This document shows, piece after piece, positions 18,803-26,766 of a stretch of DNA of 64,000 nt; the first letter of the stretch is position 1; every line of letters starts with the position of its first letter. A program made the translations under genes and the position numbers. The stretch comes from Roseococcus suduntuyensis (lineage in GTDB: Bacteria > Pseudomonadota > Alphaproteobacteria > Acetobacterales > Acetobacteraceae), in contig NZ_JACIDJ010000009.1 of assembly GCF_014196305.1 (NCBI RefSeq), forward strand, positions 23,687 to 87,686. Reading direction: 5' to 3'. The notes beneath the pieces are model-generated. The model saw only the letters and a list, made by a program, of their open reading frames with translations, did not search any database and was not told the DNA's origin.

Positions 18803-20634
18803 TCCCCCGCGCGGAGGCGCTGCCGCCCGAGGCGCCTCTCGCCATGCCGGTGCACCCGCTGGCGCACCGGCCGGAGCCGCCGCCGGCACCCCATGACCGG
18901 AAAACGGGCGACATCCGAATCGGCCTGCGTCGCGCGCTCGTTTTCGGCAGCACGATCATCCTGACCGTCTTCGCCATCCACGAGATGTGGGAGGTGCTGG
19001 ACGATGCGCGCTGGACCTCGCTCGGCGCCATCATGACGGCGCTGTTCGGGATGCTGTTCTTCTGGATCGCGCTGTCCTTCACCAGCGCGCTGGCGGGCTT
19101 CCTGGTCATGCTGCACCGGCCCCGCGCGGTGCGGCCCGAGGCCCCGCCGCAGGGTCGCACCGCGCTGCTGATGCCCATCTACAACGAGCCTGTGCCGCGG
19201 ATGGAGGTGGCGTTGACCGCGCTGCGCGCCTCGCTCGACCAGGCGGGGGTGGCGCACCTCTTCGACATCTTCATCCTGAGCGACACGCGCGACCCCGAGG
19301 CGCGCGCGGCGGAGTGGGGGGCGGCACGGCGCCTGCGCGAATTGCCGGGGGCCGCCGTCTATTTCCGCTGCCGTGAGGAAAACACCCACCGCAAGGCTGG
19401 CAACATCGCCGAATGGGTGCGGCGCTTCGGCGATGCCTATGGCCAGTTCCTCATCCTCGACGCCGACAGCCTGATGGAGGCGGAGACGCTGGTCGCCATG
19501 GCCGCGCGCATGGAGGCGGAGCCCCGCATGGGCCTGCTCCAGACCCTTCCCATGCTGCACGGGGGGCGGACGCTGTTCGCGCGCCTCCAGCAATTCGCGG
19601 GGCATGTCTATGGGCCCACGCTCGCGCATGGCCTGGCCTGGTGGACGGGGGCGGAGGGCAATTACTGGGGCCACAACGCCATGATCCGCACCCGCGCCTT
19701 CGCGGAGGCGGCAGGGTTGCCCGAACTGCCCGGCCGCAAGCCCTTCGGCGGGCAGATCATGAGCCATGACTTCGTCGAGGCCGCGCTGCTGCGCCGCGCC
19801 GGCTGGCAGGTCGTCTTCGACCCCGCCCTGGGCGGGAGCTGGGAGGAGGGGCCGCCCACATTGCCCGATCTGTGCGTGCGTGACCGGCGCTGGTGCCAGG
19901 GCAATCTCCAGCACGCGGCAGTGATCGGGGCGCCGGGGCTGCACCCGGTCAGCCGGCTGCACATGGCGCAGGGCATCTTCGCCTATGTGAGCGCGCCGCT
20001 CTGGCTCGCCTTCCTGCTGATCGCGCTGATGGTGGGCGTGCAGGCACGCTTCGTGCGGCCGGAATACTTCCCCGCCACCCCGGTGCTGTTCCCGCAATGG
20101 CCGGTGATCGACGCCGAACGGGCGCTGGCCGTCTTCGCCGGCACCATGGCGCTGCTGCTGGCGCCCAAGGTCATGGGGGCGATCGCGTTCGCTCTCTCGC
20201 CCGAGGGGCCACGGCGCATCGGCGGGCAGTTGCGCCTGCTGGGGGGGCTGGTCTTCGAGATCATTCTCTCGGCGCTGCTCTCGCCCATCACCATGGTCAC
20301 CCAGATCCGCCAGCTCTGGGCCATCCTGCGCGGGCGCGACAGTGGGTGGGAGTCGCAGCGGCGCGACGCCGGCGCCTGGGCGTGGCGCGAGGGCTTTCGC
20401 TTCTCGCGCGGGCATGTGGTGTTGGGGCTGATCCTCTTCGCCATCGCCTATGCCATGGAGCCGATGGTGGCGGCCTGGATGTCGCCCGTGCTGGCGGGGT
20501 TGCTGTTGGCGCCGGCGCTGGTGGGATGGACCTCTGGCGAGGCCGGAAGGGCAGCTCGGGCTTTGCTGGAGACGCCGCCGGAGGCCCGGCCGACCCCCGT
20601 CCTGCGGCTCGCGGAGGCAACCCGGATGGCCTGA
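18790..20634 (+). CDS. opgH: Membrane glucosyltransferase OpgH for periplasmic glucans
   Basis: Inner-membrane family-2 glycosyltransferase that polymerises UDP-glucose into the linear beta-glucan backbone. Two membrane helices (about residues 47-110) precede the catalytic domain, and several follow it. Catalytic features are MPIYNEP, SDTRDPEA, DADSLMEAETLV and the acceptor motif RDRRWCQGN (R-x-x-R-W type). At 614 residues it is shorter than E. coli OpgH (about 850), mainly because the N-terminal cytoplasmic part is short. The GTG start at 18790 overlaps opgG, implying coupled translation. Confidence 0.92.
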   Translation: MDGLIPRAEALPPEAPLAMPVHPLAHRPEPPPAPHDRKTGDIRIGLRRALVFGSTIILTVFAIHEMWEVLDDARWTSLGAIMTALFGMLFFWIALSFTSALAGFLVMLHRPRAVRPEAPPQGRTALLMPIYNEPVPRMEVALTALRASLDQAGVAHLFDIFILSDTRDPEARAAEWGAARRLRELPGAAVYFRCREENTHRKAGNIAEWVRRFGDAYGQFLILDADSLMEAETLVAMAARMEAEPRMGLLQTLPMLHGGRTLFARLQQFAGHVYGPTLAHGLAWWTGAEGNYWGHNAMIRTRAFAEAAGLPELPGRKPFGGQIMSHDFVEAALLRRAGWQVVFDPALGGSWEEGPPTLPDLCVRDRRWCQGNLQHAAVIGAPGLHPVSRLHMAQGIFAYVSAPLWLAFLLIALMVGVQARFVRPEYFPATPVLFPQWPVIDAERALAVFAGTMALLLAPKVMGAIAFALSPEGPRRIGGQLRLLGGLVFEIILSALLSPITMVTQIRQLWAILRGRDSGWESQRRDAGAWAWREGFRFSRGHVVLGLILFAIAYAMEPMVAAWMSPVLAGLLLAPALVGWTSGEAGRAARALLETPPEARPTPVLRLAEATRMA

Positions 20635-20641
20635 GGGCGTT
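20617..20641 (+). promoter_or_regulatory. Candidate stress-type ECF promoter before the PRC-barrel gene
   Basis: GCAAC, 16 bases, then CGTT lies across the opgH 3' end, 34 bases before the PRC-barrel ATG. The established alphaproteobacterial EcfG-type consensus is GGAAC-N16/17-CGTT, so this has one mismatch in the -35 box. The same string occurs before two other genes in this window. Confidence 0.35.
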
Positions 20642-20674
20642 GATCCGACAGTAAGACATAACGGAGAAAACGCC

Positions 20675-21112
20675 ATGAGTGACAATCATCGCAGCACGAC
20701 ACCCGGCGCCGCCTATGGCGACGTGGCGCGTGACGAGACCCATACCCTGATCTCCTCCTACAAGATCGAGGGGACGAGCGTTTACGATCCCAACCGCCAG
20801 CACCTCGGCTCGGTCCACAGCGTGATGATCGGCAAGGAAGACGGCAAGGTCGCCTATGCGGTCCTGACCTTTGGTGGCTTCCTGGGCCTCGGGTCGCGCT
20901 ACTACCCGATCCCCTGGTCCGAGCTGACCTATGTGCCCGGGCAGGATGGGTATGTGACCTCGTTGACCGAGGCGCAGCTGACCGGCGCGCCGAGCTACGA
21001 CTCCTATGACGAGGCGGGCTGGGGCGACACCGGCTGGCGTGGGGCGGTGGACCGCCACTATGTCTCGCCGGGCACCTCGGCGCGCACGCTGGGTGGCAGC
21101 GGCCGGATCTGA
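20675..21112 (+). CDS. PRC-barrel domain protein
   Basis: A 145-residue soluble protein with a single PRC-barrel domain at about residues 25-95: LISSYKIEGTSVYDPNRQHL, then IGKEDGKVAYAVLTFGGFLG and YYPIPWSEL. Such stand-alone PRC proteins are common in alphaproteobacteria and are often linked with stress or desiccation responses, without a known biochemical activity. The ATG is preceded by ACGGAGAAA. An ECF-like promoter sequence upstream and a strong terminator immediately downstream (21124-21156) suggest it is transcribed on its own. Confidence 0.85.
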   Translation: MSDNHRSTTPGAAYGDVARDETHTLISSYKIEGTSVYDPNRQHLGSVHSVMIGKEDGKVAYAVLTFGGFLGLGSRYYPIPWSELTYVPGQDGYVTSLTEAQLTGAPSYDSYDEAGWGDTGWRGAVDRHYVSPGTSARTLGGSGRI

Positions 21113-21123
21113 TCCGGAATTGG

Positions 21124-21156
21124 GCCAGGGGATTTCGATTCCCTGGCTCTTTTTTT
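21124..21156 (+). terminator. Rho-independent terminator after the PRC-barrel gene
   Basis: Stem GCCAGGG (21124-21130) and CCCTGGC (21141-21147) is followed by a T-rich run at 21148-21156. It is the only textbook hairpin plus T-tract I found in the window. It ends the PRC-barrel transcript close to the convergent XRE gene. Confidence 0.85.
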
Positions 21157-21161
21157 GACCT

Positions 21162-21704
21162 TCAGCCGCCGTTGCCGCCGCCGGTCGGGTTGGTCGAGGC
21201 CATCATGCGGGCCACGGCCAGAATGGCATTGCGGTTCTTCGGGTCGCCGATGGCGCTGAAGAGCTGGATCAGTTCCAGAAGGTCTTCGCCGGTGGAGGCT
21301 TCGGCGGAAATGACCGGGACAGGTTCCGGCGCGGCCGACTCCAGCAGCACATCCGGCCGAACGCCCAAGGCCTCGGCGATGGCGATCATGCGGCTGGCGG
21401 CCACGCGGGTGGCGCCGGTCTCATAGCGGTGCAGCTGCGCGCCCGTGACGCCGACGGCGCTGGCCAGTTCCTTCTGCGTCATTCCGCGGGAACGGCGCAA
21501 CTCCCGCACCTTGCGTCCCAGCGCCGAGTCGCTAGGCATGGGCGCGCGCACGCGGGCGGGTGCGGATGCGTCCATCTCCTCGACCTCGATGCGGGACGGG
21601 TTGTCGCGTGCGGGACCGCCACCGGAGCCGCCCGTCGTCCTTCCGGCCATGGTGGTGCCGGTGGGAAGATTCATGCGCCCGTCCATTTGGATTCCCATAA
21701 ACAT
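21162..21704 (-). CDS. XRE-family transcriptional regulator
   Basis: A 180-residue DNA-binding protein. A Cro/C1-type helix-turn-helix occupies roughly residues 70-125: LGRKVRELRRSRGMTQKELA, then VGVTGAQLHRYETGATRVAASRM. The N-terminal third is Gly/Pro/Arg-rich and looks disordered; the C-terminal segment has no recognised domain. Proteins of this shape are common in Acetobacteraceae and Rhodospirillales, and their targets are unknown. I chose MFMGIQMDG (ATG at the complement of 21702-21704) because GGAAGGG lies just upstream. A GCAAC-N17-CGTT promoter-like sequence sits 84 bases further upstream. Confidence 0.8.
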   Translation of the reverse strand: MFMGIQMDGRMNLPTGTTMAGRTTGGSGGGPARDNPSRIEVEEMDASAPARVRAPMPSDSALGRKVRELRRSRGMTQKELASAVGVTGAQLHRYETGATRVAASRMIAIAEALGVRPDVLLESAAPEPVPVISAEASTGEDLLELIQLFSAIGDPKNRNAILAVARMMASTNPTGGGNGG

Positions 21705-22514
21705 GTTCCCTTCCACGTGCGCAGCGCTTTCAGGGCGATCGCACGGAGTCGCTACAGGGTCTGACAAGGAAGTTCTGGTTGATGATGAACGCAACAGTAA
21801 GAAATGCGGTTGCATCATGATTTTCTTGATGCGTGAAGATATACCACGAGTCGCAAACCGCCAACCTTCTGCTTTTTTTGCCGCGAAGACAGGCTTGATC
21901 TCTGTTTTTTGAGAGCGCCCTTGGAAATTTTACTTCGTGCTGGGCAATTCGGCTGAGCACCTGAAAGCTGAGATGGCGCTGAAGTGATGAGCCACCCCAG
22001 GTCTAGTGGTTGTGGTTGAACGTCACGACGATAAGCGGAATGCGTGGTTGGTGGCAATCGGTGCAAATGCGAATTCGACGCAATTCGCCGCGGCCCTGCC
22101 GGAGTGGCGGCAACTGGCGGCGATGATCAATTGCGCTATGTGCAGCATATTTATCTGTTTTATGCAAATTTTTTTCGCATCGCCGTCCCTTGGCGTGTAT
22201 TTTCCGTCACGCATCATTCATCGCCAAGGGCATGATCAAGCGAGACGGGTCACGGTTCGGGTCAAGGTGCCGATCTGCGCCTGCATGTGGATGCGGTCCC
22301 GTCACCCCCCCCCCTCCCCAATTCGTGGCCAAGGAAGTGAACAAGCTCTTCGCATGACGTCCCTGGCAATACACGCCATTCCATACCGAAATCTCTCGCG
22401 AACAGGCCCTTGATCGTGCGGATTTCGATGGAGAATGCTCCCCCATATCCATTACTTTGACAGCAACCTGGAGTCGTTGGGGGTTTCGGCAGCACACGGG
22501 AGGGGTGAGTTCAT
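21705..22514. other. 810-base intergenic region, AT-richer than its surroundings, without a convincing gene
   Basis: This is the longest gap in the window and has visibly lower G+C than the flanking genes, with several T-runs and A/T-rich stretches (for example 22140-22210). Short open frames on both strands have no recognisable motif, ribosome-binding site or typical codon use, so I do not call them. The region should hold the promoters of the divergent XRE gene and wecB; TTGACA occurs at 22457-22462 without a clear -10 partner. A small RNA or a decayed insertion is possible, but I see no terminal repeats or transposase remnants. Confidence 0.6.
21788..21813 (-). promoter_or_regulatory. Candidate stress-type ECF promoter before the XRE gene
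   Basis: On the minus strand, GCAAC is followed by 17 bases and CGTT, 84 bases upstream of the XRE start. It matches the alphaproteobacterial GGAAC-N16/17-CGTT consensus except for one -35 base, and has the same boxes as the sites before the PRC-barrel gene and the repeat lipoprotein. Confidence 0.35.
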
Positions 22515-23639
22515 TTGCGTGTCCTGACCATCCTGGGCACCCGCCCCGACGCGATCAAGCTGGCCCCGGTGGTGCAGACACTGGCCGCGACACCTGGAGT
22601 CGCTTCTATTGTGTGCGTCACGGGGCAGCACCGATGGATGCTCGATCAGGTGCTGCAGGTCTTTGGCCTGGTACCCGACCATGACCTCGACATCATGAAG
22701 CCCGGCCAGGATCTGACCCATGTCACCACCGCCGTGCTGAACCGGCTTGGCCCGGTGCTGGACCAGGCGCGGCCGGACTGGGTGATCGTGCAGGGCGACA
22801 CCACCACCGCCCTGGCCGCCGCCCTGGCCGCCTTCTACCGCCATGCGCGGGTGGCGCATGTTGAGGCGGGGCTGCGGACGGGCGACATCCAGGCGCCCTG
22901 GCCGGAGGAGATGAACCGCCGCCTCATCGCCCAGATCGCCCAGTTGCATTTCCCGCCCACCAAGGCCGCGGCCGCGAATCTCCGTCGCGAGGGCATCGCG
23001 GAGGGACGCATCCTCGTCACGGGCAACACCGTGGTGGACGCGCTGCACCAGGTCGCCGCGCGACTCGAAGCGGACCCGGAGCAGGCGGCCCGCTTCGCGC
23101 GGGAATTCGCCTGGCTCGACCCCGCGCGGCGCCTCATCCTCGTTACCGGCCATCGGCGGGAGAGCTTCGATGGCGGCCTCGCCCGCATCTGCCGGGCGCT
23201 TGTGACGCTGGCCCGCCGCGGCGATGTGCAGATCGTCTATCCGGTCCATCCGAACCCCAGGGTGCGGGAGGTGGTCCAGTCCATGCTGGCGCAGAGCCCG
23301 GCCATCCACCTCATCCCGCCGCAGGATTATGTGCCCTTCGTGCAGCTCATGCGGCGCGCCCATCTGATCGTGACGGATTCGGGTGGCGTGCAGGAGGAGG
23401 CGCCGGGGCTGGGCACGCCCGTGCTGGTCACGCGCGACACGACGGAGCGGCCGGAGGCCATCGCGGCCGGCACGGCCCTGCTGGTCGGCACTAGCGAGGC
23501 CGCACTGGTCGCGGCCGCGACGCGCCTGCTCGACGACCCCGCCGCCCATGCCGCCATGGCCCAGGCCCGCAACCCCTTCGGCGATGGCGCGGCGGCCGGG
23601 CGCATCGTGGCCCGCCTGCTGGAGGAAGGCGCCCCATGA
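22515..23639 (+). CDS. wecB: UDP-N-acetylglucosamine 2-epimerase (non-hydrolysing)
   Basis: Cytoplasmic epimerase that interconverts UDP-GlcNAc and UDP-ManNAc, giving the precursor for ManNAc or ManNAcA residues in surface polysaccharide. The 374 residues show the N-terminal GTRPDAIKLAPV, VQGDTTTALAAALAAF, HVEAGLRTGD, the catalytic VTGHRRESF, and the UDP-binding DSGGVQEEAPGLGTPVLVTR followed by TERPEAI. The start is TTG (22515-22517) with GGGAGGGGTGAG a few bases upstream; no ATG or GTG lies near the conserved N-terminus. The stop overlaps the wecC ATG by four bases. Confidence 0.95.
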   Translation: MRVLTILGTRPDAIKLAPVVQTLAATPGVASIVCVTGQHRWMLDQVLQVFGLVPDHDLDIMKPGQDLTHVTTAVLNRLGPVLDQARPDWVIVQGDTTTALAAALAAFYRHARVAHVEAGLRTGDIQAPWPEEMNRRLIAQIAQLHFPPTKAAAANLRREGIAEGRILVTGNTVVDALHQVAARLEADPEQAARFAREFAWLDPARRLILVTGHRRESFDGGLARICRALVTLARRGDVQIVYPVHPNPRVREVVQSMLAQSPAIHLIPPQDYVPFVQLMRRAHLIVTDSGGVQEEAPGLGTPVLVTRDTTERPEAIAAGTALLVGTSEAALVAAATRLLDDPAAHAAMAQARNPFGDGAAAGRIVARLLEEGAP

Positions 23640-24877
23640 CCCGCTTCAGCCGCGTCTGCGTGATGGGCATGGGCTATATCGGCCTGCCGACCTCGGCCGT
23701 CTTCGCCAACCATGGCCTGGAGGTGCTGGGCGTGGACGTGAAGCCCGCCGCGGTCGAGAGCATCAACCGCGGCCAGCCGCACATCGTGGAGCCGGAGCTG
23801 GACGTGCTGCTGCGCCAGGTGGTGCAGGCGGGCCGCCTGCGCGCGGCGCTCACACCCGAACCGGCCGACGCCTTCATCCTGGCCGTGCCCACCCCCTTCA
23901 TGGCGGGCCATGAGCCCGACACCTCGCATATCGAGGCCGCGGCGCGCGCCATCGCGCACGTGCTGGCGCGGGGCAACCTGGTCATCCTGGAATCCACCTC
24001 GCCCATCGGCACCACGGAACAGCTCTCGCGCTGGCTCGCGCAGGCGCGGCCGGACCTCACCTTCCCCCACCAGGCGGGCGAGCTGTCGGACATCCGCATC
24101 GCCCATTGCCCGGAGCGCGTGCTGCCCGGCCATATCCTGCGCGAGGTGGTGGAGAATGACCGCATCATCGGCGGCCTCACGCGCAAATGCGCGCAGGCCG
24201 CGACGCTGCTCTATCGTGTCTTCGCCAAGGGGCAGATCCACCCGACCAATGCCCGCACGGCCGAGATGGCGAAGCTGGCCGAGAACGCCTTCCGCGACGT
24301 GAACATCGCCTTCGCCAACGAACTCAGCATGATCTGCGACCGGCTCCGCATCAATGTTTGGGAGCTGATCCGCCTGGCCAACATGCACCCGCGCGTGAAC
24401 ATCCTGCGCCCCGGGCCCGGGGTGGGCGGGCACTGCATCGCCGTGGACCCGTGGTTCATCGTGGCCGCCGACCCCGAGCGCAGCCCGCTGATCCGCACCG
24501 CGCGCGAGGTGAACGAGGCCAAGCCCGGCTTCGTGGTGGACAAGGTGCGCCGCCACGCGGCCACGCTGAAGCAGCCCGTGATCGCCTGCCTCGGCCTCTC
24601 CTACAAGGCCGATGTGGACGACCTGCGCGAGAGCCCTGCCGTCACCATCGTGGAGGAGCTGGCGCGCGCGGGGGTGGGGGAGCTGCTGGTGGTGGAGCCC
24701 CATGTGAACGCGCTGCCGGAGAACCTGGCCGTTCTGGGCCTGCAACTCTGGGATTTCGACCGCGCGACCGAGCGCGCGAACATCCTGCTGCTGCTGGTGG
24801 ACCATGCCTCCTTCCTGACCGTGGATCACGACGTGGTGAAGGACAAGATCGTGGTGGACACGCGCGGCGCCTGGTGA
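23636..24877 (+). CDS. wecC: UDP-N-acetyl-D-mannosamine dehydrogenase
   Basis: NAD-dependent four-electron oxidation of UDP-ManNAc to UDP-ManNAcA. The 413-residue product has the Rossmann motif GMGYIGLPTSAVF, the family VPTPF, the substrate-binding EMAKLAENAFRDVNIAFANE, the catalytic cysteine in GPGVGGHCIAVDP, and the C-terminal UDP-binding domain (SYKADVDDLRESPA). It is fused to wecB by an ATGA overlap, so both steps are made together. No glycosyltransferase or polymerase genes adjoin. The polysaccharide locus at 57708-64000 is a plausible but unproven user of the sugar. Confidence 0.95.
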   Translation: MTRFSRVCVMGMGYIGLPTSAVFANHGLEVLGVDVKPAAVESINRGQPHIVEPELDVLLRQVVQAGRLRAALTPEPADAFILAVPTPFMAGHEPDTSHIEAAARAIAHVLARGNLVILESTSPIGTTEQLSRWLAQARPDLTFPHQAGELSDIRIAHCPERVLPGHILREVVENDRIIGGLTRKCAQAATLLYRVFAKGQIHPTNARTAEMAKLAENAFRDVNIAFANELSMICDRLRINVWELIRLANMHPRVNILRPGPGVGGHCIAVDPWFIVAADPERSPLIRTAREVNEAKPGFVVDKVRRHAATLKQPVIACLGLSYKADVDDLRESPAVTIVEELARAGVGELLVVEPHVNALPENLAVLGLQLWDFDRATERANILLLLVDHASFLTVDHDVVKDKIVVDTRGAW

Positions 24878-24896
24878 GGGCGCGGCGCTGATTTTC

Positions 24897-24926
24897 CCGG
24901 AACTGGAACGGCCGGAACTGCAACGG
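24897..24926 (+). repeat. 15-bp tandem duplication upstream of the repeat lipoprotein gene
   Basis: Two adjacent 15-base copies starting CCGGAACTG differ at one base. The second provides the GCAAC box of the candidate promoter at 24920-24944. The duplication also yields three GGAAC strings, none with CGTT at the right distance. Confidence 0.75.
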
Positions 24927-24944
24927 AATGTCATACCAGGCGTT
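24920..24944 (+). promoter_or_regulatory. Candidate stress-type ECF promoter before the repeat lipoprotein
   Basis: GCAAC, 16 bases, then CGTT lies 46 bases upstream of the lipoprotein ATG. It has one mismatch to GGAAC-N16/17-CGTT and the same boxes and spacing as before the PRC-barrel gene. Confidence 0.35.
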
Positions 24945-24989
24945 GCCTTGGCCGGAACGCACGTTGCGTCCCGCATCGGAGTTGCTGAC

Positions 24990-25301
24990 ATGACCCAGTT
25001 CAAGATCCTGGCCGCCGGCCTGTTGCTGCTCGGCGCGGCCTGCGCCCAGACCCCCGGCAACCCGCCCGGCACCGAGGCGAGCCGCGCCGCGGATCGCGCC
25101 GCGGGGACGAACATGTCCGGCGCCTACCCCTCGCAGCGCGACGGCACGCCCGGCAACCCGCCCGGCACCCAGGCCACGCGCGCCCTGGACCGCGCGGCGG
25201 GCACCAACACCTCGGGCGCCTATCCCGGCCAGGCCGATGGCACGCCGGGCAACCCGCCGGGCACGGCGGCCGGCCGCGCGCTGGACCGCGCGACTCGCTG
25301 A
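24990..25301 (+). CDS. Small predicted lipoprotein with 32-residue tandem repeats
   Basis: A 103-residue protein with a lipoprotein signal ending in LLGAAC (cysteine 18). The rest is two full copies and one partial copy of a 32-residue unit: TPGNPPGT, then RA-DRAAGTN, then SGAYP and an acidic DG. The DNA repeats have a 96-base period and have diverged mainly at third positions, indicating selection for the protein. I recognise no family function. A small envelope lipoprotein induced under stress is a guess from the promoter-like sequence upstream. It stands alone and is convergent with the hydrolase gene. Confidence 0.75.
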   Translation: MTQFKILAAGLLLLGAACAQTPGNPPGTEASRAADRAAGTNMSGAYPSQRDGTPGNPPGTQATRALDRAAGTNTSGAYPGQADGTPGNPPGTAAGRALDRATR

Positions 25302-25308
25302 GCCTTCA

Positions 25309-25410
25309 GAGCGGGATGCGTTGAGGTGGAATCACCGAAAACGCTGAAGCCCCGCTCTCAACGATGGCTGGAGCAGGCGGCGTGAACGCTTGTGAGCGCA
25401 GCATGCTCTA
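25309..25410 (+). terminator. Two-part palindromic element between the lipoprotein and hydrolase genes
   Basis: Outer arms AGAGCGGG/CCCGCTCT, inner arms GCGTT/AACGC and the hairpin GGTG-GAAT-CACC repeat the family plan with different arm sequences. A second, weaker inverted repeat (GAGCA..TGCTC) follows up to the hydrolase TAG at 25408-25410. The whole stretch is similar over about 90 bases to 49498-49580. It is a probable bidirectional terminator. Confidence 0.7.
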
Positions 25411-26277
25411 GGCCGTGTGAAGCTCCAGGAGGGCAGCGGCGAATTCCGCCGGCGCCTCCTGGGGCGGGTTGTGGCCCACCCCGGCGAGGATGCGCCGGGT
25501 GAACCCCGGGGCCACGCTTGCCGGCGGCGGATGCACGCCATCGGCCGCGCCATGCAGGTCGAGGGCCGGCACGGTGATGTCCGGCTTGCGCGCCAGCGCG
25601 GCCTCGATGGCCTCATGCGCCGGGTCGCCGGCCACCAGGCCGAAGCGGTGGCGGTAGGAATGGAGCACCACCTCCACATAGTCCGGGTTGTCCCAGTGAT
25701 CGGCGCTGGCGGCGAACTCCGACTCGGTGAAGTGCCATGTGGGCGACCACATGCGCCACAGCAGATGGCCGAATTCGCGGCGGTTGGCCTCAAGGCCGCG
25801 TGCCCCGCGCTCTCCATGCAGATAGTATTGATACCAGTAGCGCGCTTCCTGCCCCGGCGGGCCGGGATCGTTGGCGCGGGCGATGTCCTGGATGTTGTAG
25901 CCGGTGCAGGACACGAGGCCCGCGCAGCGCGCGGGGTGCAGGGCGGCCACGATGCAGGCCGCGCGCCCGCCCCAGTCATAGCCGGCCAGCAGCGCGCGCG
26001 GGATGGACAGGGCGTCCATCAGCGCCAGCAAGTCAGCCCCCAGCGCGCCCTGCGCGCCGGAGCGCAGCACGCCCGGCTTCAGCCGTGTCTGACCATAGCC
26101 GCGCAGATGCGGCACCAGCACGCGCAGCCCGGCCTCGGCCAGGATGGGCGCCACACCGTCATAGCAGCGCGCCGCATAGGGGAAGCCGTGCAGCAGGAAG
26201 ACGGGGGCACCGGTGGCGGGGCCATGGGCCTCCACCGCCACAACCGCCTGCGGGGTTTCGACGGTGAGAAGCTCCAT
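25408..26277 (-). CDS. Alpha/beta-hydrolase, epoxide hydrolase or dehalogenase type
   Basis: A 289-residue alpha/beta-hydrolase with oxyanion motif HGFP (30-33) and nucleophile elbow AGYDWGGRA, in which the nucleophile is aspartate 101 and not serine. The late histidine is in GVGHNPPQE. An aspartate nucleophile with tryptophan next to it points to soluble epoxide hydrolases and haloalkane or haloacetate dehalogenases. The halide-binding residues cannot be decided by eye, so the reaction is open. There is no signal peptide. It starts 12 bases after the yajC stop on the same strand, so the two may be co-transcribed despite unrelated roles. Confidence 0.8.
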   Translation of the reverse strand: MELLTVETPQAVVAVEAHGPATGAPVFLLHGFPYAARCYDGVAPILAEAGLRVLVPHLRGYGQTRLKPGVLRSGAQGALGADLLALMDALSIPRALLAGYDWGGRAACIVAALHPARCAGLVSCTGYNIQDIARANDPGPPGQEARYWYQYYLHGERGARGLEANRREFGHLLWRMWSPTWHFTESEFAASADHWDNPDYVEVVLHSYRHRFGLVAGDPAHEAIEAALARKPDITVPALDLHGAADGVHPPPASVAPGFTRRILAGVGHNPPQEAPAEFAAALLELHTA

Positions 26278-26289
26278 GGCGGGGCGTCC

Positions 26290-26625
26290 TCAGCCCTTGA
26301 CGTCGTTCGCCGCCTCGGGGCGGATCACGGCGGAGATGGTGCCGCGGACCACGGTGACGCGCACGCCGTTCGCGATCTCGACCTCCACCTCGTCCGAGGT
26401 CTCCTTCACGAGCTTCACCTCGCCCAGGATGCCGCCCGCGGTCACCACGCGGTCGCCGCGCTTCAGCGCGCCCAGCATCGCCTTGTGTTCCTTCATCTTC
26501 TTCTGCTGCGGACGGATCAGCAGGAAGTAGAAGACGACGAAGATGAGGATGAGCGGCAGAAGCTGCATCACGATGGCGCCAGCGCCGCCGGCGGCGTCCT
26601 GGGCGTAGGCCGGGGAGATGAACAT
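26290..26625 (-). CDS. yajC: Preprotein translocase accessory protein YajC
   Basis: A 111-residue single-span membrane protein associated with SecDF and the SecYEG translocon. The hydrophobic helix VMQLLPLILIFVVFYFLLIRPQQKK at about residues 19-43 is diagnostic, followed by the cytoplasmic domain with LKRGDRVVTAGGILGEV. In most proteobacteria yajC is followed by secD and secF. Here the downstream gene is a hydrolase, so secDF must lie elsewhere. It is divergent from the DUF815 ATPase gene, an association also seen in other alphaproteobacteria. Confidence 0.93.
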   Translation of the reverse strand: MFISPAYAQDAAGGAGAIVMQLLPLILIFVVFYFLLIRPQQKKMKEHKAMLGALKRGDRVVTAGGILGEVKLVKETSDEVEVEIANGVRVTVVRGTISAVIRPEAANDVKG

Positions 26626-26766
26626 GGGTCCTCGCAGGGGCGATGGGGGAGAGATGGAGAGGCCGCAACCTAGCCCCCCCGCCCCCAGCGTCAAGCAGAG
26701 GGGCGTCAAGGCAAGGCGTGCCGGCCCCCACTGGACTTGCGGCCGGGGCGGGGCTTCAACATCCGC

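Noticed and set aside
21730-21960. 76-residue minus-strand frame upstream of the XRE gene
   Set aside because: No start signal or family resemblance; it covers the promoter-like region of the XRE gene.
22006-22413. 135-residue plus-strand frame in the AT-richer gap
   Set aside because: It begins at GTG without a ribosome-binding site, has no recognisable domain and atypical codon use, and overlaps other equally poor frames.
25408-26277. Serine esterase or lipase
   Set aside because: The nucleophile elbow reads G-Y-D-W-G-G, so the nucleophile is Asp; epoxide hydrolase or dehalogenase chemistry fits better.
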